Source of the DNA: JBFGSX01 sp041581335
Lineage (GTDB): Archaea; Thermoplasmatota; E2; JACPAO01; JAHFTW01
Reading direction: 5' to 3'
Assembly: GCA_041581335.1 (NCBI GenBank)
Contig: JBFIDG010000066.1
Location: 1 to 10,856, forward strand
Length of the DNA: 10,856 nucleotides
The translations under genes and the position numbers were made by a program. The notes below the pieces were generated by a model. The model did not search any database. It was given only the letters and a program-made list of their open reading frames with translations, and had not been told where the DNA came from. This document shows positions 1 to 8,274 of this stretch, piece by piece (position 1 is the first letter of the stretch; every line of letters begins with the position of its first letter).

Positions 1-372
1 AGCGACTGCTACGGTCGCCTGCAACTGCGCTGGCAAGAAATGATCCAGACGTGCCGCATCCTCGAGCAGGTCATCGCCAAACTACGCGATGGCAACCTCG
101 ACGGCCTGCACATCAACCCGGCCTTCGCCGGGGGCAAGATGCTCCGCATCAAGGCAAAGGGCGAAGCGTACGCCCGCATCGAACACAGCAAGGGTGAGTA
201 CGGTGTCCACGTCATCGGCGACGGCAAACTCCAGCCCAGCCGTGTCCACGTGCGCGCGCCGAGCTTCGCCAACCTGCAAGTCCTGCCGCTCATGGCGCGC
301 GGCCAGAAGATCGCTGACCTCATCGCGACGTTGGGGTCCATTGACATCGTCCTGGGGGACGTGGACCGTTAG
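1..372 (+). CDS. nuoD: NADH-quinone oxidoreductase (complex I) subunit D, 3' part
   Basis: The last 123 codons of the 49-kDa-type subunit, which forms the quinone-reduction pocket at the base of the hydrophilic arm on the cytoplasmic face. The window opens inside the gene, in frame 1, at SDCYGRLQLRW, matching the conserved GDxYxRxxxR segment near the NuoD C-terminus. Also recognisable are the R-I-L-E-Q stretch shortly after, the block around RVHVRAPSFANLQVLP, and the closing IDIVLGDVDR, which is the family's typical end. The stop TAG is at 370-372. The N-terminal part, including the quinone-site histidine and tyrosine region, lies outside the window. Group-4 NiFe hydrogenase large subunits are homologous, but those keep C-terminal metal-binding cysteines and this end has none, so the NuoD assignment is firm. 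nuoH follows after 12 bases in the same transcription unit. Confidence 0.95.
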   Translation, partial: SDCYGRLQLRWQEMIQTCRILEQVIAKLRDGNLDGLHINPAFAGGKMLRIKAKGEAYARIEHSKGEYGVHVIGDGKLQPSRVHVRAPSFANLQVLPLMARGQKIADLIATLGSIDIVLGDVDR

Positions 373-377
373 GGAGG
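371..377 (+). promoter_or_regulatory. Shine-Dalgarno site of nuoH
   Basis: AGGGAGG overlaps the last two bases of the nuoD stop codon and lies 7 bases before the nuoH ATG at 385. It fixes the nuoH start and implies translation of nuoH as an internal cistron of a polycistronic message. Confidence 0.75.
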
Positions 378-384
378 CCTGAAC

Positions 385-1425
385 ATGGGAGCACTCACCG
401 ACCTTATCGACAGCACCATTCCGGGGACGCCGCACTGGCTGGACCTGACCATCGCATCCATCATCGGCAGCGTACTGGTCTTCACCGTCGTGCTCGCCAC
501 GGGCGGCATCTTCACCTTCGCGTTCAGGCGCATCTTCGCCCGCATGGGTACGCGCCAGGGCCCGAACCGTGTCGGTCCCTTCGGCATCCTGCAGTTCCTC
601 GCAGATGGTATCAAACTCATCTCCAAGGAAGACATCCGGCCCGCCAAGGTCGACCGCATCGCCTGGGGCGCTGCCGTCTACGTGGCCGTCATCTTCACCG
701 TCATCGCCTGGAGCCCCATGCCCTGGGGCAAGGGCCTGTTCTTCACGAACATCAGCACCGGTATCCTGTTCATCCTCGCCGCAAGCGCCATCGCGCCTCT
801 GGCCGAGATGATGGCCGGCTGGGGCAGCAACAACAAGTACAGCCTGTACGGCGGCATCCGCGCCGCCGCCATGGACGTCTCCTATGAGATCCCCATGCTG
901 TTCGCCATCGGTAGCATCATCCTGATGACCGGCACCCTCAGCACGCAGGGCATCGTCGAAGCACAGCACGCGGTCTGGTTCATCGTACCCCAGATCGTCG
1001 GCTTCGTGATCTTCTTCATCACCGCCCTCGCCAAGGCCGGCCTGGCCCCCACGGACCTGGCCGAATCTGAGAGCGAACTCGTCGCCGGCTTCACGACCGA
1101 ATACTCCGGCATGCGCTTTGGCATGTTCTTCGTGGTGCTGTTCAGCAACGTCTTCTTCATCAGCGCCCTGATGACGATGCTGTACCTCGGTGGCTGGCAA
1201 GCGCCCTTCATCGACTTCATCCCGGCCCTCGGCGCCATCCCCGGCGTCTTCTGGTTCGCCGCCAAGTCCCTTCTTCTTAGTTTCGTGGTCTTCTGGGTGT
1301 GGACCTCGATCCCGCGTGTGCGTGTCGACACTTACCTCGGCGCGGCTTGGAAAGTCATGCTTCCTGTGTCCCTTTTGAATTTCGTCGGAACTGCGATCGC
1401 CGTGAAACTGGGGGTCATTGGATGA
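385..1425 (+). CDS. nuoH: NADH-quinone oxidoreductase subunit H (quinone-channel membrane subunit)
   Basis: 346 residues, about the family's usual length. NuoH (ND1) is the eight-helix membrane subunit that anchors the hydrophilic arm and forms the quinone entry tunnel together with NuoD and NuoB. Visible signatures: RQGPNRVGPFGILQ at residues 57-70 followed by DGIKL; acidic residue E141 before AGWGSNNKYSLYGG (144-157); E168 in SYEIPM; and the acidic cluster TDLAESESEL (223-232) leading to the EYSGMRFGMFF block. The C-terminal tunnel segment is RVRVDTYLGAAWKVMLP. Two positions depart from the common consensus: T223 where PFDLPEAE normally has Phe, and DTYL where DQLM is usual. The acidic residues themselves are kept. 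The ATG at 385 has a strong Shine-Dalgarno. The TGA at 1423-1425 overlaps the nuoI start by four bases, implying coupled translation. Confidence 0.97.
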   Translation: MGALTDLIDSTIPGTPHWLDLTIASIIGSVLVFTVVLATGGIFTFAFRRIFARMGTRQGPNRVGPFGILQFLADGIKLISKEDIRPAKVDRIAWGAAVYVAVIFTVIAWSPMPWGKGLFFTNISTGILFILAASAIAPLAEMMAGWGSNNKYSLYGGIRAAAMDVSYEIPMLFAIGSIILMTGTLSTQGIVEAQHAVWFIVPQIVGFVIFFITALAKAGLAPTDLAESESELVAGFTTEYSGMRFGMFFVVLFSNVFFISALMTMLYLGGWQAPFIDFIPALGAIPGVFWFAAKSLLLSFVVFWVWTSIPRVRVDTYLGAAWKVMLPVSLLNFVGTAIAVKLGVIG

Positions 1426-1850
1426 CCACCCCCCTCGTCCCCATCCTGCAAGGCATGGGCGTCACGCTGCAGAACTTCTTCAAGAAGCCCGTGACGGTCC
1501 AGTACCCCGAGCAGAAGCGCCCGGTCTCCGACCGTTTCCGCGGCCGCATCTACCTCAAGCTGGAGACCTGCATCGGCTGCACCCTATGCGCCCAGGCCTG
1601 CCCCAACGGCTCGTGCTACATGGTCGACTACGACCCCGGCTTCGAGACCCCGCAGAACAAGCGCCACAAGTTCCCGGCCGTCGAGATCAGCAAGTGCATG
1701 TACTGCTCCTTGTGCGAAGAGGCCTGCCCCACGGATTCCATCCGCATGGGCAAGGAATACGAGACCGGCGCCTACGTGCGCGACTTCGACTACAAGCCCG
1801 ACCGCTTGAGTCAGAACGAAGCCGCTCTTGGACGGGGGCCGTACAAGTGA
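1422..1850 (+). CDS. nuoI: NADH-quinone oxidoreductase subunit I (two [4Fe-4S] clusters)
   Basis: 142 residues from the ATG at 1422, which overlaps the nuoH stop (ATGA). The frame stays open further upstream inside nuoH, but the conserved family N-terminus begins with this methionine. NuoI is the peripheral ferredoxin-like subunit that passes electrons through two [4Fe-4S] clusters (N6a/N6b) toward NuoB and the quinone. Both CxxCxxCxxxCP motifs are intact: C50, C53, C56, C60 (CIGCTLCAQACP) and C92, C95, C98, C102 (CMYCSLCEEACP). The N-terminal stretch up to about residue 45 is the usual membrane-surface helix region. The protein is shorter than the roughly 160-180 residues common in bacteria, mainly because its C-terminal tail after the second cluster is short. 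Short NuoI proteins are known in 11-subunit and archaeal complexes. nuoJ begins by overlapping its stop codon. Confidence 0.97.
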   Translation: MTTPLVPILQGMGVTLQNFFKKPVTVQYPEQKRPVSDRFRGRIYLKLETCIGCTLCAQACPNGSCYMVDYDPGFETPQNKRHKFPAVEISKCMYCSLCEEACPTDSIRMGKEYETGAYVRDFDYKPDRLSQNEAALGRGPYK

Positions 1851-2521
1851 TCGGCCAACAGATCTTCTTCATCATCGTCGCCGCCACCGTGCTCGGCGGC
1901 GGTCTCTGGGCGGCCTTCGCCAAGCGCACGTTCCACGCCGCGCTCGGTCTCGGCATCACCCTCGTGGGTGTCGCCGGCATCTACATCCTCCTCAACGCAC
2001 CCCTCATCGGTGTCCTTCAGGTGCTCGTCTACGTCGGCGGCATCCTGACCATCCTGGTCTTCGCCGTGATGTTCGTCGCCGGTGACGAAGAAGAAGAGAA
2101 GCTTCCCAGCCGCGACCGCACCTGGGCCCGCCGGGTCGGCATCGCCGTCCCCATCGTCCTGTTCTCCGCCCTCGCCGCGGCCGTCCTGGCCGCCGAACCG
2201 TGGACGGCGGACCCCGTGGGCGGCGCGGAAGACATCGACGCCATCGCCACCGACCTGTTCCGTGACCACCTGGTCGCCTTCGAAGTGCTCGGCATCCTGC
2301 TGACCGCCGCCATGATCGGCGCCCTGGTCATCGCCCGCCCCCTCGTCTCCGGCCTCGACAGCGACGTCTACCGCCGCGCCGACAAGGAGACGCTGCGCAA
2401 GACCCAGGCCACCAGCAACCTTGGTGCCTTGTTCCCGCACACGCCCATGGATCCGGTGCTTGCCGAGCAAGAGACCGACCTGGGCGATGAAGAACCCGTC
2501 AAGGGAGGTGAGGAAGAATGA
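1847..2521 (+). CDS. nuoJ: NADH-quinone oxidoreductase subunit J (membrane subunit)
   Basis: 224 residues from a GTG at 1847 that overlaps the nuoI stop (GTGA); the start is chosen from this overlap and because the hydrophobic N-terminus MIGQQIFFII follows at once. NuoJ (ND6) is a five-helix membrane subunit whose third helix takes part in coupling quinone reduction to proton pumping. The core signature LIGVLQVLVYVGGILTILVF (residues 53-72) is clear, preceded by the family's RTFHAALG segment and followed by an acidic loop with four Glu (81-84). Helices 4 and 5 lie near 98-116 and 142-163, with FEVLGILLTAAMIGALVIAR matching the conserved last helix. A hydrophilic, acidic C-terminal tail of about 60 residues (164-224) follows and is longer than in E. 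coli NuoJ. The gene is a single reading frame, not split into two half-genes. The TGA overlaps the nuoK ATG. Confidence 0.95.
   Translation: MIGQQIFFIIVAATVLGGGLWAAFAKRTFHAALGLGITLVGVAGIYILLNAPLIGVLQVLVYVGGILTILVFAVMFVAGDEEEEKLPSRDRTWARRVGIAVPIVLFSALAAAVLAAEPWTADPVGGAEDIDAIATDLFRDHLVAFEVLGILLTAAMIGALVIARPLVSGLDSDVYRRADKETLRKTQATSNLGALFPHTPMDPVLAEQETDLGDEEPVKGGEEE
2503..2511 (+). promoter_or_regulatory. Shine-Dalgarno site of nuoK
   Basis: GGGAGGTGA, complementary to nearly the whole anti-Shine-Dalgarno, lies 6 bases before the nuoK ATG at 2518. It is embedded in the acidic C-terminal codons of nuoJ and supports the chosen nuoK start. Confidence 0.8.
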
Positions 2522-2820
2522 TCCCGACCACGTGGGCCGTCATGCTGAGCGCCGCGCTTCTCGCCGTCGGTGTCATGGGCATCATGCTCAACCGGAGCGC
2601 CCTGCGCATCCTCATCAGCATCGAGCTGGTCCTGAACGCCGCCAACATCAACTTCGTCGCCTTCGCCCAGCACTGGGGTCAGAGTGATGGCCTCTCTTAC
2701 ACACTCTTCAGCATCGCGCTGGCCGCCGCGGAAGCCGCCGTGGGTCTCGCGATCCTGATCCACCTGTACCGACACATGCAGACCGTGGACGCCGATGCGG
2801 CCACGACCCTGAGGTGGTAA
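2518..2820 (+). CDS. nuoK: NADH-quinone oxidoreductase subunit K
   Basis: 100 residues, exactly the usual NuoK (ND4L) size, with three transmembrane helices. The two membrane-buried glutamates essential for proton translocation in E. coli NuoK fall at the same numbers here, E36 (in SIELVLNAANINF) and E72 (in ALAAAEAAVGLAI). The conserved RSALRILISIELVLNA segment is also plain. NuoK sits between NuoJ and NuoN in the membrane arm and links the quinone region to the antiporter-like pumps. The ATG at 2518 overlaps the nuoJ stop and has a near-perfect Shine-Dalgarno. nuoL starts one base after the TAA. Confidence 0.97.
   Translation: MIPTTWAVMLSAALLAVGVMGIMLNRSALRILISIELVLNAANINFVAFAQHWGQSDGLSYTLFSIALAAAEAAVGLAILIHLYRHMQTVDADAATTLRW
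2811..2817 (+). promoter_or_regulatory. Shine-Dalgarno site of nuoL
   Basis: GAGGTGG, inside the last codons of nuoK, ends 4 bases before the nuoL ATG at 2822. It is a good match to the anti-Shine-Dalgarno and supports that start. Confidence 0.65.
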
Positions 2821-2821
2821 C

Positions 2822-4839
2822 ATGGCTGAACTCCACGCAACGGAACTCCTTGCAGCAACCAGCACTGAACTGACGGCCGCCATGGTCGTCCTGGTCGCCC
2901 CGATCCTCGCCAGCCTCGCGGTCTTCCTGTACGGCAAGACCCACTGGCGCGGCGGCGCCGCGACCGTCGTCACGGCAGTCGGTTTCAGCGTCATCGGCAT
3001 GCTGTACCTCTTCGTCCAGCACATCATCATGGGCGCCGAGCCCACTGGCTGGAGCGTCACCTGGTTCAGCATCGGAGACTACCACTTCGAATTCGGTTTC
3101 CTCCTGGACAACCTCAGCGTCTGGCTGGGCACGCTGGTGAGCATCCTGGCTTTCCTCATCGTGCTCTTCTCGACGCACTACATGCACGAGGAGCCCAACA
3201 GCAAGCTCCGCCGCTACTACTCGGTGAAGGCCCTCTTCATCGGTGGCATGCTCGGCACGGTGCTCATGGACAACTACCTCCTGATGTTCGTCTTCTGGGA
3301 GATCATGGGTCTGTGCAGCTACCTCTTGATCGGGTACTGGTACCACAAGGATTCCGCGGCCATCGCCGCCAAGAAGGCGTTCCTGACGACGCGCCTTGGC
3401 GACATCCTGCTGATGGTCGGCATCATCATCCTCTTGGTGACCTTCAAGACCCTCAGCTACCGCGACCTCTTCCACCACCCGGACCTGGAGCAGCACAAGA
3501 CGGCGCTCTACGCCGCTGCTCTGCTGATCTTCGGTGGCGCGGTCGGCAAATCCGCCCAGTTCCCCCTGGATCTGTGGTTGCCCGACGCCATGGAAGGCCC
3601 CACGACGGTCTCCGCATTGATCCACGCCGCGACGATGGTCAAGGCCGGTGTCTTCCTGGTCGCACGCAGCTTCCCCCTGTTCCTGCTGAACCCTGACACC
3701 TTCATCGTCGTCGGTGTCATCGGTGGCATCACCGCGCTCTACACCGCCAGCATGGCCCTCGTGGCCCTGGACATCAAGCGCGTGCTGGCCTTCTCGACCC
3801 TGTCGCAGCTTGGCTACATGTTCCTGGCGCTGGGCGCCGGCGGTGTGTACTACGCGTACACCCTCGAACAAGGCCACCCGAACGGCATCGGCTTCACGGC
3901 CGCCATGCTGCACCTGCAGAACCACGCGTTCTTCAAGGCGCTCTTGTTCCTTGGAAGCGCCAGCGTCATCCTCGGTATGCACCACCACCAGGACATGCGT
4001 GAGATGGGTGGTCTTCGCAAGAAGATGCCCAAGACGTACTGGACCATGATGGTCGGCACCCTCGCGATCGCCGGCATCATCCCCTTCAGTGGCTTCTGGA
4101 GCAAGGACGAGGTCCTCGCGGTCGCGTTCAAGGCCGGTTCGATCGAACCCGTCTTCACGCTGCTTTGGGTCATGGGCATGCTCACCGCGCTCATGACGGC
4201 GTTCTACATGTTCCGCATGATGTTCCTGACGTTCCACGCGGAACCCCGCACGGAGCACGCCGAACACGCCCACGAATCCCCGGGCGTCATGACCGGTCCG
4301 CTCATCGTGTTGGCCATCTTCGCTGCCATCGGCGGTCTCTGGCTCGTCACCGGCTTCACCGGCGGCTTCGAGAACGTCATCACGTACCCGTACAGCCACG
4401 ACCTCGGCGCCCACCACGCGCTTGCGCCGGGCGAGATCCTCATGAACATCCTGACCGCGCCGCTGACCTACGCGTCGCTCGGTCTGGCTGTCCTGGGTAT
4501 CCTCCTGGCCCGCAAGTACACCAAGGGCCTGCCGGCGAATGAAGCCGAAGTGCCCACCTCGGGCCTCCGCGGGCTCCTGTACAACCGCTACTATGTGACA
4601 CAGGCGATCTACGAGCCCATCGGCAACGTGTTCGCCCTGGGCATCGCCAAGCTCAGCAACCTGTTCGACCGCAAGGCCATCGACGGCGTCGTCAATGCGA
4701 CCGCCCGCGGTGCCCAGGCCGAAGGTGCCTTCCTGCGCAAATGGCAGGACGGACGCATCACGACCTATCTCAGTAGCATCGCCATCGGGGCCACGGTCCT
4801 CTTGGTGCTAGCGATCGCCCTTCTTCCCCTCATCCGGTG

Positions 4840-4843
<4 letters not shown>
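2822..4843 (+). CDS. nuoL: NADH-quinone oxidoreductase subunit L (distal proton pump)
   Basis: 673 residues. NuoL (ND5) is the antiporter-like pump at the far end of the membrane arm, with a long lateral helix lying along NuoM and NuoN. The proton-path residues are present: E160 in FWEIMGLCSYLLIG, K243 in GKSAQFPLDLWLPDAMEGP, H268 and K274 in SALIHAATMVKAGV, and the histidine/lysine helix MLHLQNHAFFKALLFLG (362-378). KRVLAFSTLSQLGYM and IIPFSGFWSKDE are further family blocks. The C-terminal part matches the lateral-helix region, with the segment FDRKAIDGVVN and then a terminal hydrophobic helix (about 650-670) that anchors the end. The N-terminus has about 20 residues before the first helix. 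The start is fixed by a Shine-Dalgarno. The TGA overlaps the GTG start of nuoM. MrpA-type antiporters are homologous but are not found in this gene order. Confidence 0.97.
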
Positions 4844-6354
<1,511 letters not shown>

Positions 6355-7971
6355 ATGGGAATCGCAGAATTCGTGAGCGGGCTCTTCAGCCAGCCCCTCT
6401 ACTGGCAGATCTGGACCGCCGAACTCATCCTCTTGGTGTTCGCACTGCTCATCCCCCTGGCCGGCGCCAAGCTGCCGGACCGCCTGGGGATGCGCCAGTT
6501 CGCGCTCATCGGCCTCGGCGGTGCGTTCCTCGTCACGCTCGGCACCCTGTTCCAATGGCGCCTGGACATCCCTGGCACCACCATCGACTTCACGTTCGCG
6601 TACATCGATGCGTGCGCCAGCGCCATCGCCAACGGCCTCTACAGTCCCTGTGAGGTCTACGCCATCACGCCCGCGACGCAGCTCTTCAAGCTCGTCTTCC
6701 TTGGCACTGCCTTCCTGGCGGTCCTGGGCAGCGGTCGCGAGATGGCCGGTAAGGCCGAGGAAGACTATGGTGAACTGTTCAGCCTGATCCTCTTCGCCAC
6801 GCTCGGCATGATGGTCGTCGCCTCCGCGCGCGACCTCATCGTCCTGCTGCTGGGCATCGAGATCGCGTCCATGAGCAGCTACTTGCTGGCCGGCATGCGC
6901 CGCGACGCCGTGGGCGCAGAAGCTTCGATGAAGTACTTCCTGTTCGGCGCCGTCAGCAGCGGCCTGACGCTGTACGCGATCAGTCTGCTGTACGGTGTCG
7001 CCGGCAGCACCAACATCTACGTCGTCGGCGAGGCGCTCACCACGGGCGGCGCGTTCGACTCGATCAGCTTCGTCGCCATCATCTTCCTGCTCGGCGGCCT
7101 GGGCTTCAAGATCAGCAGCGTGCCCTTCCACCAATGGGCTCCGGACGTCTACTACGGCGCCCCCGCCCCCATCGTCGGCATGCTCGCCGCCGGCAGCAAG
7201 GCCATGGGCTTCGCGGCCATCATGAGCGTCTTCCTCGTCGCCCTTCTCGGCGTCGCCGAGAACTGGCAGCTGGCCATGGCCGGCATCGCGGTCGCCAGCA
7301 TGTTCGTCGGCAACCTCGTGGCCCTGAAGCAGAACAGCCTGCGCCGCATGCTCGCCTACAGCAGCATCGCGCAAGCGGGCTACCTGCTCATCGCCATCGT
7401 CGTCGCCGGCGCCGCGGCAGGCACCAACTCCTTCGCCACCCACGCCACGTGGGCCCTGGGAGGCGGCATCCTGCACCTGATCGTCAATGCAGCCATGAAG
7501 CTCGGCGCCTTTTTGGTGGTCGGCGCCCTGATCCTGGCCGGCATCCCGGACCGCATCGAGAACTACAAGGGCCTCAGCAAGCGCAATGCGTTCCTGGCCT
7601 TGGCGTTCACGCTGTTCCTGCTGAGCATGGCAGGCATCCCGCCGCTCGGCGGTTTCACCAGCAAACTCGTGCTCTTCGGCAGCGCCGTCGACGTGGCCGT
7701 CAACCGCCACCTGGGCTGGCTGCTATGGCTTGCGATCTTCGCCGTCATCAACAGCGCCATCAGCCTGTACTACTACGTCCGGGTCATCCGGGCCATGTAC
7801 GTGGACAACGCCGACGAGCCGGCCGGGGCCAGCATCAAGATCGACCGCGGCGTCACCATCGCCATCGGCACCTGCGTCGCCCTCGTGCTCCTGGTGGGCA
7901 TCTGGCCGGCCTGGTTCGTGGACATCAGCTTCGAGGCCGCTGCCAGCCTCGTCGCCGCCGTCACGCCATAG
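6355..7971 (+). CDS. nuoN: NADH-quinone oxidoreductase subunit N (proton pump)
   Basis: 538 residues, starting at the ATG directly after the nuoM stop; only a weak G run (6342-6346) lies upstream. NuoN (ND2) is the antiporter-like pump nearest NuoK. Signatures: E169 in LLGIEIASMSSYLLAG, K193 in EASMKYFLFGAVSSGL, K252 in GFKISSVPFHQWAPDVYYGAPAP, and the block KQNSLRRMLAYSSIAQAGYLL. The segment MAGIPPLGGFTSKLVLF matches the conserved loop before the last helices. It is somewhat longer than E. coli NuoN, with an N-terminal loop (residues 70-110) between the first helices that contains two cysteines (C87, C99). It is the last nuo gene of the unit: the next + strand gene starts 303 bases later, and a hairpin begins at the last base of the stop codon. 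Confidence 0.96.
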   Translation: MGIAEFVSGLFSQPLYWQIWTAELILLVFALLIPLAGAKLPDRLGMRQFALIGLGGAFLVTLGTLFQWRLDIPGTTIDFTFAYIDACASAIANGLYSPCEVYAITPATQLFKLVFLGTAFLAVLGSGREMAGKAEEDYGELFSLILFATLGMMVVASARDLIVLLLGIEIASMSSYLLAGMRRDAVGAEASMKYFLFGAVSSGLTLYAISLLYGVAGSTNIYVVGEALTTGGAFDSISFVAIIFLLGGLGFKISSVPFHQWAPDVYYGAPAPIVGMLAAGSKAMGFAAIMSVFLVALLGVAENWQLAMAGIAVASMFVGNLVALKQNSLRRMLAYSSIAQAGYLLIAIVVAGAAAGTNSFATHATWALGGGILHLIVNAAMKLGAFLVVGALILAGIPDRIENYKGLSKRNAFLALAFTLFLLSMAGIPPLGGFTSKLVLFGSAVDVAVNRHLGWLLWLAIFAVINSAISLYYYVRVIRAMYVDNADEPAGASIKIDRGVTIAIGTCVALVLLVGIWPAWFVDISFEAAASLVAAVTP

Positions 7972-8010
7972 ACCGCAGCAAGCCCCCCTGGAGGACGGCC
8001 TGCTGCGGTC
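7971..8010. terminator. Perfect 10-bp inverted repeat after nuoN, possible bidirectional terminator
   Basis: GACCGCAGCA (7971-7980) and TGCTGCGGTC (8001-8010) are exact reverse complements with a 20-base spacer. Inside, after one mismatch, GCC (7982-7984) can pair with GGC (7997-7999). The stem starts at the last base of the nuoN stop codon and ends 12 bases before the stop of the minus-strand zinc-ribbon ORF, so it lies between two convergent genes. No T-tract follows on either strand, so a classical bacterial intrinsic terminator is not shown. A 3'-end processing or mRNA-stabilising hairpin is equally possible. Confidence 0.45.
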
Positions 8011-8022
8011 CGACGTGCTGAG

Positions 8023-8115
8023 CTAGTCTTGGCCGAACCGGACCTGGCACGTCGGGCAGTGATACGCTCCCTGCACCTTGTCGCATTCGTCTGCGTGACA
8101 TACTGGACATGTCAT
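8023..8115 (-). CDS. Putative 30-residue zinc-ribbon protein
   Basis: Not a named family that I recognise, but the frame is striking. From the ATG (complement of 8115-8113) to the TAG (complement of 8025-8023) it reads a 30-residue protein with two CxxC knuckles: CPVC at residues 3-6 and CPTC at 20-23, 13 residues apart, with H7, C11 and H19 nearby. CPxC pairs of this kind are the zinc-binding ends of a rubredoxin-like zinc ribbon, here reduced to the bare ribbon. The segments AYHCPTC and VRFGQ after the second knuckle also fit ribbon proteins. An in-frame TAA 33 bases upstream of the ATG (complement of 8151-8149) limits the 5' end. No good Shine-Dalgarno is seen. The ORF is convergent to nuoN and divergent from the NifU gene, filling most of an otherwise empty gap. 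Role unknown; small ribbons often bind nucleic acid or protein partners. The motif pairing supports reality, but the length allows chance. Confidence 0.5.
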   Translation of the reverse strand: MTCPVCHADECDKVQGAYHCPTCQVRFGQD

Positions 8116-8127
8116 ACCCAGAAGATC

Positions 8128-8139
8128 GGCAGCGCTGCC
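8128..8139. repeat. 12-bp perfect palindrome in the divergent intergenic region
   Basis: GGCAGCGCTGCC is its own reverse complement. It lies 12 bases upstream of the minus-strand zinc-ribbon ATG, where an operator for a dimeric repressor or a site overlapping the transcription start would be expected. Function is inferred from position only. Confidence 0.35.
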
Positions 8140-8183
8140 TGTTGTGCGTTATGGGACAGCCTTGGTGCCGCAACGGGGACCCC

Positions 8184-8203
8184 GGGCCCGGCACCACGGG
8201 CCC
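8184..8203. repeat. GC-only hairpin in the divergent intergenic region
   Basis: GGGCCCG (8184-8190) and CGGGCCC (8197-8203) form a perfect 7-bp stem with a 6-base loop. A competing stem, GGTGCCG (8164-8170) with CGGCACC (8189-8195), overlaps it. The element lies about midway between the divergent zinc-ribbon and NifU starts. It could be a structured leader, a transcription barrier, or simply a product of high GC content. Confidence 0.3.
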
Positions 8204-8227
8204 TTGCCGGGGCATCGACGGCCGCCC

Positions 8228-8250
8228 GGCCTAGGCCCCAATGCTTAAGC
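8228..8250 (+). promoter_or_regulatory. Possible archaeal-type promoter of the NifU-domain gene
   Basis: A TATA-like GCTTAAGC (8243-8250) is centred about 28 bases before the ATG at 8275, where an archaeal TATA box would place the transcription start at or next to the start codon (leaderless mRNA). No Shine-Dalgarno precedes that ATG, which agrees with a leaderless transcript. A 10-bp palindrome, GGCCTAGGCC (8228-8237), sits just upstream. The TATA match is imperfect, and the assignment assumes an archaeal host. Confidence 0.3.
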
Positions 8251-8274
8251 CGAGTTCCCACTGAAACAGAGTCC

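Noticed and set aside
82..1200. 372-codon minus-strand open frame across nuoD and nuoH
   Set aside because: Antisense shadow of two certain genes; compositionally biased product.
1299..1421. Upstream extension of nuoI within nuoH
   Set aside because: It would overlap nuoH by more than 120 bases, and the extra residues are not NuoI-like; the ATGA overlap start fits the family.
2708..4417. 569-codon minus-strand open frame across nuoL
   Set aside because: Same antisense artefact of high GC content; acidic low-complexity product with no recognisable motif.
8096..8114. Inverted repeat TGACAT / ATGTCA
   Set aside because: Six-base arms inside the start of the zinc-ribbon frame; the repeats are explained by codons for its first residues and are too short to stand out.
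7961..8215. 84-codon minus-strand frame overlapping the intergenic region
   Set aside because: Biased Arg/Pro/Gly content and no motif. The neighbouring frame on the same strand holds the CxxC pair and is the more likely coding one.
8029..8274. Possible N-terminal extension of the NifU-domain protein by 82 residues
   Set aside because: The extension is Ala/Pro/Arg-rich with no family resemblance, overlaps the better-supported minus-strand zinc-ribbon frame, and the conserved domain starts right at the ATG at 8275.
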